A DNA stretch of 64,000 nt. Source: Priapulus caudatus (lineage: Eukaryota; Priapulida; Priapulimorpha; Priapulimorphida; Priapulidae). The position numbers and the translations under genes were made by a program. Shown piece by piece: positions 11,101 through 19,372 of this stretch; position 1 is the stretch's first letter; the number at the start of each line of letters is the position of its first letter. The stretch covers positions 526,774 to 590,773 of the forward strand of contig NW_014577124.1 in the NCBI RefSeq assembly GCF_000485595.1, given 5' to 3'. Below the pieces are notes generated by a model that saw only the letters and a list, made by a program, of their open reading frames with translations, made no database searches and had not been told where the DNA came from.

Positions 11101-13926
11101 ATGTCTCCACACATCCTCAGTGCTTTTGCATTAATGTTTACAGTGAAATACGAGAGGATCAAGTTTTTGGTGATCGGTCTGCGTGACAGCGTGGAGATAT
11201 ACGCATGGGCACCGAAACCATATCACAAGTTCATGGCCTTCAAGGTGAGTGTGCCGGTACCAAGGTCACGCACTGGCCAGTGGTCTCGGTACCAAGGTCA
11301 CTAACTCGCGTGGTCTCTGTACAAAGGTCATGAACTAACATGCTCACAGTGGCAATGTCACGCTGTGCTTTGACAGTCACATCTCATGTAGAACTGCAGA
11401 TTTCTGATCCATTGATACATCATCAGCAATCTGAGCTCGTAGTAATGACAAATATAAAAATAGTAATAATAACAATAATAATAAGTAAATAAGTAGTAAG
11501 TAATAAAATAATAGTAACTATTTATGTTAATAATTATTAATATTGTAATAGCAATTATTTATTTTTGCTTTTATTATTATTATTATTATCGTCATTATTA
11601 TCATTGTATCGATAATATTTAGAGCTTGTGACTGCGCTGTCGGTGACGGGTGCGATGCGACTGCTCTCTTGTTTACCGTCAACGAGCGCTGCGGGGGTGC
11701 GATGCAACCGCTCTCTTGTTTACCGTTGACGAGCGCTGATCGTTGTTGCCATGGTTACTTGCAGTCATTCGGCGTGCTGCAGAACAAGCCGGTGCTTGTC
11801 GACCTGACGATAGAGGAGGGCACGAGGTTAAAGGTCATCTACGGGTCGCAGAACGGCTTCCACGCTGTCGACGTCGACACGGGCAACGTCTACGACGTCT
11901 ACATCCCGCAGAGCGTGAGTGCCGACCTTTCAACCCTGACCTCTGACCTCTTCGTTCACCCCCGGACTATTTTTCATTCCGACCGTTTTCAGTGCGTCGT
12001 AAACATTTCATGCACTGCGTAGTTGAAGTTGAAGATTTTACTTTTAATTCATTCAGTTTTTCATATTTCTCACATTCAGATTTTATATGTGAAAAATGTT
12101 TAGATCGTTTGCAGCATGATTTATCATTGGAGCTGTTTCCACAAGTGCCCCAAGGTCATTTACCATTAAGAGCCAGTCAGATGTCGATAGGCTCACTTGG
12201 TCGCTTGGAAGTAACCTGACAAAACCTGTGAAAGCATGGCCAAAAGTCCGAGCGAAAATGGTTGCACCTAAAAATTTCCCATGCTTGAATATTTTTTCTG
12301 TGCTTTTTGTAGACGCAAGAGCCAATTAATCCGCACTGTATCGTTCCACTGCCAAACACAAATGGAATGCAGCTACTCCTCTGTTATGACAGTAAGTATG
12401 AATGCTCTACGGCCACCGTCATATACGCGTGTGAGACTGACGCAAAACTCTACCAGTCGAATTACCTGTCTAAACAGGTGGAAGTTGGGGCATGTTAATT
12501 TTATAGTTAGCTAGCTGGGTTAATTTTTCTGTCAAAGTGTTGATGCTACCGACTTAGAACAACCGTGGCATAGAGATTCATTTCTATAGCTTTTCCAGCT
12601 GCTGAACCATTGTGGATTCAGCTATTAAATTGTATCTTATCTGCATCGGCTAAACCTTCACACCTTCAGCAATTCACTTCCATCCCCCCAGCACCCGCTA
12701 AACCAGTGGTTCGTAACCTTTTTTGAGTCATGGACCCCTTTGAGAATCTGGTGAAAGCTACGGATCCCTCCCCATAAAAATGCACATAAGCACATAAACA
12801 CACAATTTTGCATATAATGGGATTCACAGACCCCCTGAAGCCCATCCACACCCCCGAAAAGGGGTTCATGGACCACAGGTTAAGAACCTCTGCGCCAAAC
12901 CTTTCGCCGCTCTCCGACAGATTCACTCGCTCGCTCCATTTCTTCATTCACTTGCCGCTAAACCCTTCGCGGCACCGGCAGAGATTCACTCGTTCGCTCT
13001 GTTTCTTTTTTGCTTGCGCGACAGACGAGGGCGTCTACTTCAACACGTACGGCAAGACGACGAAGAACGTGGTGCTGCAGTGGGGCGAGCTGCCGACGTC
13101 CGTCGCCTACATCGGCACGGGACAGATCATGGGCTGGGGCAACAAGGCCATCGAGATTCGCTCGGTCGAGACGGGCCACCTCGACGGCGTCTTCATGCAC
13201 AAGAAGGCGCAGAAGCTGAAGTTCCTCTGCGAGCGCAACGACAAGGTGAGCGGGCGGGGCTCCTCCGCGAGGGGGAGAGCATAGATCCTATGTAGATAGA
13301 GCATAGACTGACTATATCCACTCTAAAGACGTCGGCAGCTTTCCGCGGGAGGCCGGGGGGGGGGGGGAGAGAACAAGCATAGATCCTAGATAGATAGATC
13401 ATAGATAGAGTATATAGAGGCTGGAGGGGAGCAGAAGAGAGGAAGGTTGGGGAGAGCAAGCACTCCACAGATGCGCACGTGTGCATGTTAAATGTGATGA
13501 TCATGAGCACCTTAGTCTAGGACCCGCTGGCGGGAGGCCGGGGGCGGGGAGGGAGGAAGACCGCAGGGAACGAGTATAGGTTCTATATAGATTGAGTATG
13601 TCCACTCTAAAGATGTGTGCATGTTAAACGATGGGCACCTTAGTCTAGGTACGCGCTGGTAGACGTGGTCTGCCGTGCTCCCCTCGAGTGGTCAGCCAAC
13701 GGGGCATCTGTGTGTTGGAAGCAACGAGCGCGGTGTTGCCATAATAATATAATAGTAATAATAATAATAAGGGTCGTAATAATAAAGTCTGTGTGCTTAT
13801 GCGTGAACGTCAGGTTAACTGTGTGCGTGTCTGTGCTTGCAGGTGTTCTTCAGCTCGGCGCGTTCTGGCTCCTCCTGCCAGATTTACTTCATGACTCTCA
13901 ACAAGCCGGGGCTCGCCAACTGGTAG
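599..13926 (+). CDS. MAP4K4: Misshapen/GCK-IV kinase (MAP4K4/MINK1/TNIK orthologue), 3' part, spliced
   Basis: This is the 3' part of a Ste20-type serine/threonine kinase gene of the MAP4K4/MINK1/TNIK (Drosophila misshapen) group. These cytoplasmic kinases signal to JNK, Hippo and the cytoskeleton. The N-terminal kinase domain is upstream of the window. Visible are a charged, proline- and glutamine-rich linker (8 exons, 599-5199), one damaged exon (6555-6827), and a full citron-homology (CNH) domain (8 exons, 7365-13926) ending ...KPGLANW and a TAG at 13924-13926. Exon phases agree throughout except at 6555-6827. Vertebrates have three paralogues and most invertebrates one, so the symbol is nominal. 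Identity of the family is very secure from the CNH sequence, for example [13 protein letters not shown] and [18 protein letters not shown]. Confidence 0.95.
1060..1165 (-). repeat. Copy of the CCGT/GACG-tract interspersed repeat (intronic)
   Basis: TTAGCTCAGCTGACGAAGTC, a cytosine-rich (CCGT)n tract and CGTCAACAGTTGGGCACAA follow one another. The reverse complement matches 42075-42180 almost base for base. It belongs to the family whose bodies lie at 44095-44690 and 45180-45540. Confidence 0.8.
5176..5199 (+). CDS. MAP4K4: Putative 24-nt microexon (RNGLTSTQ)
   Basis: A pyrimidine tract ending in TTTTTTTCTGCAG precedes 24 nt, followed by the strong donor GTAAGC. It is exactly eight codons in the phase of its neighbours (phase 0 at both ends), so it can be included or skipped without changing frame. 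No conserved motif supports it. The call rests on the splice sites and the phase fit. Confidence 0.5.
6555..6827 (+). CDS. MAP4K4: Exon before the CNH domain, frame broken by small indels
   Basis: The acceptor CCACCCCGCAG opens a good frame ([24 protein letters not shown]). Later pieces are read in other frames: VTPTDA, then LQPITPEIQ, then [11 protein letters not shown], the last being the conserved lead-in to the CNH domain. Frame changes fall near 6714-6717, 6741-6744 and 6772-6774, with a scrambled GC-rich end after SEIL (about 6800-6827) just before GTGAGT. All neighbouring exons are intact. The indels sit in GC-rich runs and look like base-call errors rather than true mutations. The exon edges are therefore approximate at the 3' side. 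Confidence 0.7.
7365..13926 (+). CDS. MAP4K4: CNH (citron homology) domain exons of the MAP4K4-type kinase
   Basis: Exons are 7365-7430, 7867-8012, 9122-9188, 11144-11244, 11765-11914, 12313-12391, 13025-13245 and 13843-13926. The 914 nt plus one base from the preceding exon give 304 codons and a stop, with every phase matching. Recognisable blocks in order: [99 protein letters not shown] and [17 protein letters not shown]. The CNH domain is a beta-propeller-like regulatory domain that binds small GTPases and other partners. This is the most conserved part of the family after the kinase, and no lesion is seen in it. Confidence 0.97.
8229..8973. mobile_element. hAT-like non-autonomous element, 745 bp
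   Basis: The left end CCAGGGGCGTAGCTAGCC and the right end GGCAGCTACGCGCCTGG are imperfect inverted repeats of the CAGGGGCGTAGC type, typical of hAT elements. Both ends are flanked by GAAAC (224-228 of the 8-kb block and 8974-8978), a short direct repeat. No transposase frame is present. It lies in the intron between CNH exons 2 and 3. Its interior (8335-8700) is shared with 37200-37580. Confidence 0.7.
8335..8700 (+). repeat. Interspersed repeat, copy 1
   Basis: About 350 bp beginning GTACTTTTGAGTACATGTAC and including GGTAACCACCGCTGGGATGA matches 37200-37580 in the same orientation with scattered changes and small indels. It is the interior of the hAT-like element at 8229-8973. Confidence 0.85.
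10319..10328. other. Assembly gap (10 N)
   Basis: Ten undetermined bases inside the intron between CNH exons 9122-9188 and 11144-11244. The true gap size is unknown. Confidence 1.
10895..11047 (+). repeat. Interspersed repeat shared with the GTF2F1 intron, copy 1
   Basis: The block beginning AAACCATTGTAAAAATTTC, through GCGGGCCTGTAATTTGCC, to AAACTAATTTCTACCCCTG recurs at 20432-20625. A second shared block (GGCTCGGGTCTG... with GGGCCCGTAG-type text) lies at about 9330-9430 and again at 20190-20275. Both look like pieces of one old transposon that inserted in both genes. There is no coding content. Confidence 0.75.
11455..11620. repeat. AT-rich (AAT/ATT)n microsatellite tract
   Basis: Imperfect (TAA)n and (ATT)n runs lie in the intron ahead of the exon at 11765. 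An imperfect tandem duplication of about 50 bp (CGCTCTCTTGTTTACCGT...GACGAGCGCTG) follows at 11645-11740. Confidence 0.8.
12704..12892. mobile_element. hAT-type MITE, 189 bp, with 8-bp target duplication
   Basis: The ends CAGTGGTTCGTAACC and GGTTAAGAACCTCTG are inverted repeats with 2 mismatches. The flanks CGCTAAAC (12696-12703) and CGCCAAAC (12893-12900) are an 8-bp direct repeat with one change, as expected for hAT transposition. The interior is A-rich with GGACCCC motifs and no coding. It sits in the intron before the exon at 13025. Confidence 0.85.
13270..13640. repeat. Degenerate intronic direct repeat
   Basis: Two blocks of about 150 bp (near 13290-13400 and 13510-13630) share GGGAGGCCGGGGG, ATAGAT runs and TCCACTCTAAAGA, separated by unique text. 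They are intronic. Nothing else is seen here before the last exon. Confidence 0.6.
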
Positions 13927-15404
13927 TGCGGGGCCGCCGCGGAGCGTTCCCATGCTACAGCAGCTGCCTCTCCTCCTGGCGATCACTCCGGAAACACACG
14001 ACAACCCGAGCGGGCGACGCGAGGGTCATGCTGCAACAGTCATGCCCACGTCATATCATTTGTCTGCTTCGATTGGTCACTGTCGGACGATGCACCGGTC
14101 ACTACAAGCCGGTTCCCCTGCAGTCAGTGGGAACAGCCTGCCGCGGCGCGGCGCTGTGACGATACAACATGCATCGACCACCAACGGATTCTCTCTCTCT
14201 CTCTGCTCACGAGTTCATCTCCTCTTAGTGTCTTGCGGTTTCTCGTTCTAACACTGTGATGTTTTAGCGCGCTCGCGTAAAAAGTAGCACGGGAGAGACA
14301 GGGTAAAAAACGAAAACCAGTAAGTGCCCGTATTATGTCTGTACGTGCGTGCGTGCGTGTGTGTGTGTCGTTACTCGTAGAGTATCTTGAGCGCACGTCT
14401 TTCGAGTAGTGCTGTGGAGGAGTAGTCTGTGGGACATGATGACTTACTTGTTCACACGTGGCAGACGCAGCGCATCACTGTGCGTCGTCTCGATACACGA
14501 ATCGCTGAGCAGCTGCTAATGTGGAGTGCGGATGTTAGCTTGGGAGTGCGTAATCTTGCAGTCTAGCTGCTGCTAGAGAACCGGCTGTATATCGCTCTCT
14601 GGCTTCGATTTGAGAATGTGTTAAAACGTCGTCATCCCGACGGAGAGAGAGATCGAAGGTGTTTTTTTATTTTAACCACGCGTACGTGCCCGACATATGT
14701 AAGTATTAAAATATCCCCCAATGCGAGATCTGTACTCGCAATTCGTACACGCGTCGCCGGATGTGTGAATCACGTGCTAATCACGTGTGCGCAGTAGACC
14801 CGAGGGACAGTAGTTATACCAGGTATGGTAGGTGCGTGTATATAGGATAGTGTATACAAACAAACACGTTAGGGTTCCCTGCCGTGTCGCCTATGTAACA
14901 ATGAGCAGTTATTACTTGCCACGTATTTAATGGAATAATTACTACCGGAGCAAGGTTTTAGAGAAGCGTTGATCACGCAGATGTGTTGCTAGAAAAGAGC
15001 TGCTTGAGCCACCGCGCGTGGACGATGTGCAAATATTATGTAAGCTTGATCACTAGTGTTTGTTGGCTGTTTACGTGCAGGTTTAGCGTGAAGTGTAGAG
15101 ACGGATGTCTCGGCTGCGTTTTAGAAGTACTTAACGTTTGTTGATTTTTGTATAATTTTTATTATCATGCTTTGTTATGAGAATTTTTGGTGACGTGTAT
15201 ATACAACTGTGTTTTTAATAATATTTTAACCCGTACATTTGATAGTGATAAAGGTGTTTGTGACATGCGCACGGTCGCATACACATACAAACACATAGGT
15301 AGTACACGCGCGCACGTATACGTTTACACGTGCACACAAATACGTGCGCATGTACACACACGCGCGCATGAACACGTAAGGACACACTCACAGACACACA
15401 CGCA

Positions 15405-15560
15405 CACGCCATATGCTTCCCTCGCCTGTGTCATAAATGAAAGTATAGTCCACATCCATATGTGTGCCCACGCACGCACGCACGCACACACGCACACGCC
15501 ATATGCTTCCCTCGCCTGTGTCATAAATGAAAGTATAGTCCACATCCATATGTGTGCCTC
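15405..15560 (+). repeat. Direct repeat, two 70-bp copies
   Basis: GCCATATGCTTCCCTCGCC through CATCCATATGTGTGCC occurs twice, identical over about 65 bp and separated by a (CGCA)n tract. It is a recent local duplication in the downstream region of the MAP4K4-type gene. Confidence 0.9.
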
Positions 15561-15928
15561 TCGTGTAGGTAGAAACACTTTTGGCACGTTACGCGTGGGC
15601 ATGTGTGGGAGCACCGGAACTTCCGAGTCAGTTTGTACATTGTATTTGAGAAAATTTAAACAAAATCGGTGTAAACGGTTTCTATAATATAGAAAGAGTA
15701 TTTGTAAAATTGTGAATAGTCGACGCGTCTTCTTCGTTGCCTTACGATCGTAATACTTGCAGGGTTTTCACAAATGTACGAGTATGTATCCCCCCCACTG
15801 GGCGCGCGTGTCGGCTACACACGCCTGCGTAACGATGAGATGGAGGCGGAGGCGATGTCTCTGCTCGGATGCGGTCTTTAACTGCCATTATTTCCTTATA
15901 TAACACGGCTTTTTGGTGGTGCAGGGTG

Positions 15929-15950
15929 ATGACGTCAGCTGATGACGTCA
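15929..15950. promoter_or_regulatory. Two tandem CRE palindromes (TGACGTCA)
   Basis: TGACGTCA occurs at 15929-15936 and again at 15943-15950, 14 bp apart, within a perfect GATGACGTCAG repeat. A TATATAA lies at about 15896-15902. Two intact ATF/CREB sites this close are unlikely by chance. No first exon can be tied to them: they lie in the likely 3' UTR of the upstream gene and 3.4 kb before the first recognised GTF2F1 exon. Confidence 0.45.
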
Positions 15951-16412
15951 GTGGCTAATGAATAACGTAATTTCGTGGGCCCTGCCGACTCGACTCCCGT
16001 GTTGCATTCCACCGTGTGGCCGTATTTCTACGAGGCTCAGCTGTTCGCGGTTTGTGTACTGTCGCGCGTAGCCGAAACTGTGCCGGCGGTCGTGTCAACG
16101 CTAGCGTGAAACGACAGGTGAGACGAAATCTAAATTCTCTGACGGTACTCTTGCGGTTTTGACGGGCGAAACACTTCACTACACGCGCAGCAGGGCATCT
16201 CGCTACAGGGTGGGCGTTGGGTTACAAATGACTCCGTAATCCATCGCTGCGTTTTCATGGATCGGCGTGGTTGTTGTACAGTGGCTTCAGTCAGCATGTT
16301 GGAGGCGAGGCCACGCAGGTGATTACTGCATATGAGAAAACCCCGTGTTTGGCACAGCGCCAGATATCGCGACAGCCCAATGATTTAGAAAGTGTTGTCG
16401 ATATTAACAATG

Positions 16413-16418
16413 AATAAA
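16413..16418 (+). terminator. MAP4K4: Candidate polyadenylation signal AATAAA
   Basis: AATAAA is followed by TATTGTCTGTAC and a GT-rich stretch. It is the first canonical signal downstream of the stop at 13926. Confidence 0.4.
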
Positions 16419-16904
16419 TATATTGTCTGTACAAATGTCAAAGCAATCCGTTGTGTTTTTTTATCATCTGTAGAATCATTGCAATGGTGGTGCAGACGCT
16501 CCGCTTGATGTACTAGTTATGCCTATTACGTAATGCGGTGAACCCGGTAGTAGCCAGTGCGTAAGCCCCCACCCCAGGCCGCTCTCGTGAGCACGGCATA
16601 GATACTAACCCAAGGGGTTAGTATCTATGAGCACGGTGAGCTTCCGCGCTATCTAACAGAATGATCTACACCCGGACACCCGGTACTTCAGACGTTGACG
16701 ATTGCGTTGAGGGTAAAATTATTTTAATCAGCTGGATAACAGAGAAAAAAATTTGTTAAGAAACTTTTATTATTTAATATTATGAGTGTTTGATAATAGT
16801 ATTACACACGATACAAAATATCAGAACACGAATTTTTGATGGAGATGTAAAAATATACATTTGAGAAATATTGTTATGCTTCTCGCGCCCTCTTCAGGGC
16901 ATCC

Positions 16905-16985
16905 GGCTAACTAAGCCATTCACAATTTCACATATTTCACAGTTTCATAGTTTCACAGTTTCACAGTTTCATATTTCACAGTTTG
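16905..16985. repeat. TTTCACAG short tandem repeat
   Basis: TTTCACA(G/T) and variants (TTTCATAG, TTTCATAT) repeat about eight times over 80 bp. Intergenic. Confidence 0.8.
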
Positions 16986-17139
16986 TTATCTAGAACGCAC
17001 TGACTCAGGCCACTTTATTTAGTAATAACACTCGAAGTTATGGCAGCTGCACAGGTGACTTGTAAGGGTATAAGGATGAAGTGAAGATAAGTCTGTTGAC
17101 GTTCAAATCTCTATTCTAGTTTAGCGTTGTAACTTCTAG

Positions 17140-17329
17140 TTGTACGTACTACTATAGCTCTAGTAGTAGTACTCATAGTGGTTCAAGGATAGAGAACATG
17201 GGTCCCAATAAAACCTACATTGACTGCCGCAGGGCTATACCTGCCCTATATTGCCTATATATGCTATATATATTGCCTGCGGCAGTTAATGTACGCGGGC
17301 TGTAGTACTAGAGCTAGTACTACTAGTAC

Positions 17330-17365
<36 letters not shown>

Positions 17366-17366
17366 G
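17140..17366. repeat. GCCGCAGG foldback unit with (AGT)n flanks, copy 1
   Basis: ACATTGACTGCCGCAGG and its opposite CCTGCGGCAGTTAATGT flank a short AT-rich loop and are bordered by GCTCTAGTAGTAGTACT / AGTACTAGAGCTAGT. An (AGT)n run follows to 17366. The same unit appears at 63675-63790, so it is a dispersed element. The foldback at 17375 is inserted at its right edge. Confidence 0.75.
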
Positions 17367-17374
17367 CTACTAGT

Positions 17375-18508
17375 CACAGGCACTTGAAGCGTTTCAATAA
17401 AATATAATGCTAACTAAATACGAAATCTATTTACTACAAATTCTTAATATTTCTATACTCTCTTTCACCTATTATTGCCGACAGTTTCCTGTAAATTCCG
17501 TCTAAATCCTACGTCCAACCATATACGCTGCCGGCGCCATTGCTTTTGCGGCGCAACTGTTGCACGCTTACACTTATATATATAGCAGGTATGAAAGTGC
17601 GATCGCAAAATTCGCTCGACGCTTGCTTGATTTCATACTTTCACAGCACGAAAACACATCCAACAGCTTCCATCTTTGTTTGTATGTCAAGAACAGTGTT
17701 TACTTGACACTTGTTATAAAAACATAATGTCTCTGTTCGTAACCGAGCTGTATCACGCGAAATCACACAAAGACTGACGAAATTCTCGCGTTCACGAACC
17801 TTCCACAGTAATGTAAATGGCTGTCAGAATACAGGGCTATATAGACTGGGACTCACTCCCACCTCGATTACCCATCGAGTGACTAAGCTAAGCCGAGAGG
17901 TGGGAGCGAGTGTCAGTCTATGGACTACAGGCGGTGCGCAGGCGGCGCACTGCTTTCCAACTCTCGTACGAGCCTCGCCATTGGAACGTTGCAAAAACGT
18001 TGCAGCATTGCGGCGCAAGAATGGAGTCGCGAAGAGTGCCGGTAGGTGTTTCCTGATTTTGACAGCCATTTACATTACTGTGGAAGGTTCGCGAACACGA
18101 GAATTTCGTCAGTCTTTGTGTGATTTCGCGTGACACAGCTCGGTTACGAACAGAGACATTATGTTTTTATAACAAGTGAACACTGTTCTTGACATACAAA
18201 CAAAGATGGAGGCTGTTGGATGTGTTTTCGTGCTGTGAAAGTGTGAAATCAAGCGAGCGTCGAGCGAATTTTGCGATCGCGCTTTCCTACCTGCTATATA
18301 TATTAGTGTAAGCGTGCAACAGTCGCGCCGCGAAAGCAATGGCGCCGGCAGCGTATATGGTTGGACGTAGGATTTGGACAGAATTTACAGGAAACTGTCG
18401 GCAATAATAGGTGAAAATTACTTGTATAGAAACATTAATAATTTGGTAGTAAATAGATTTCGTATTTAGTTAGCATTATATTTCATTGAAACGCTTCAAG
18501 TGCCTGTG
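17375..18508. mobile_element. Long foldback element, CACAGGCACTTG family, 1134 bp
   Basis: The element starts CACAGGCACTTGAAGCGTTTC and ends with the exact reverse complement. Arms of about 450 bp (17375-17830 and 18055-18508) pair with only scattered mismatches around a loop of about 220 bp. The flanks CTACTAGT (17367-17374) and GTACTAGT (18509-18516) give an 8-bp target duplication with one change. There is no coding: frames in the arms are shadows. It lies between the MAP4K4-type gene and GTF2F1. Confidence 0.9.
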
Positions 18509-18516
18509 GTACTAGT

Positions 18517-19372
18517 AGTACTACTAAACCGACCAGGCTCTCCGACTGTTAGACGTCGTAGGGCTAAGCCAACGTAGTTACAAATTTACGTAAACCTATT
18601 CTCACCGATATTGTTTTGACTGAATATCTTCAAACTAGTGTAGTGTGCGAATTGAACCGCTAGTTTGCTGCCACTGGCACAGCTGTTGCGCCGCTGTTGC
18701 TATGCACACTGAAATGAACCACAAATGTGTGTCCCTCGTACCACTCTACCCAAATTGTTGATGTAACTATATGCGACCTGCTCCAGCAAAACCAGGATTA
18801 AGTAGGAAATTCTACAAATTGAGTTATGTGCATATCTGAATAGATCATTTAATTACCTTTAAAATGATATATAATATTTGGCTATATCTAAAGAATTGAC
18901 CGATCTACAGCAATTTGAAGATCGGAAACCGACTTATTCCGGAATATGCAGCTTTTGAGATAAAGCGTTCCGGGTAAGGTGCCCAGTCGGAGATGAGCGG
19001 TCAGGGGCCCTTCAAACATAATAAATTAAAATTTTATAATTTAAACATTTTACCATAATAATCTAGAGATATCTGAACCTATATATCCGGATTAAATATG
19101 CACGTAGGAACTTATTTTTGTAAAAATCTCATTTTTGTCCAGGTAGGCCATTTTCAGCATTGACATGTGTGCGTGCTCATTACTCAAAACAATGACTTGC
19201 GACTTAGTCCGTATTATGCTGGAGCGGGTCACATATATAGCATTTTATTAAAATTGCCCATGTTGTAATGATTTTATTATCTTATTTAAATTGCTCTCGT
19301 TTTGTAATAATTTTTCTATTTATTTCATTTGGTAATGGCATAAATGTGTTTATTATTGCATACTGTGTAAAG
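18517..19372. other. Intergenic / 5' region of GTF2F1
   Basis: AT-rich sequence without recognisable genes or repeats. The first coding exon of GTF2F1 (only a few residues in the family) should lie here or further upstream, but no ATG with a phase-0 donor could be identified with confidence. Confidence 0.4.

Larger units (their letters stand above)
13927..16435 (+). other. MAP4K4: Probable 3' UTR of the MAP4K4-type gene
   Basis: No coding region follows the TAG at 13926. The first clean AATAAA on the + strand is at 16413-16418 and is followed by a TG-rich stretch, so a 2.5-kb UTR is plausible; an ATTAAA near 14705 is an alternative. The tract contains a CA/CG-rich block and a 70-bp direct repeat at 15405-15560. 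The exact end is not fixed by the sequence. Confidence 0.45.

Noticed and set aside
16258-16320. ATG frame (MDRRGCCTVASVSMLEARPR) with a GT donor as GTF2F1 first exon
   Set aside because: It ends in phase 2, whereas the acceptor at 19372 requires phase 0. No other acceptor is available.
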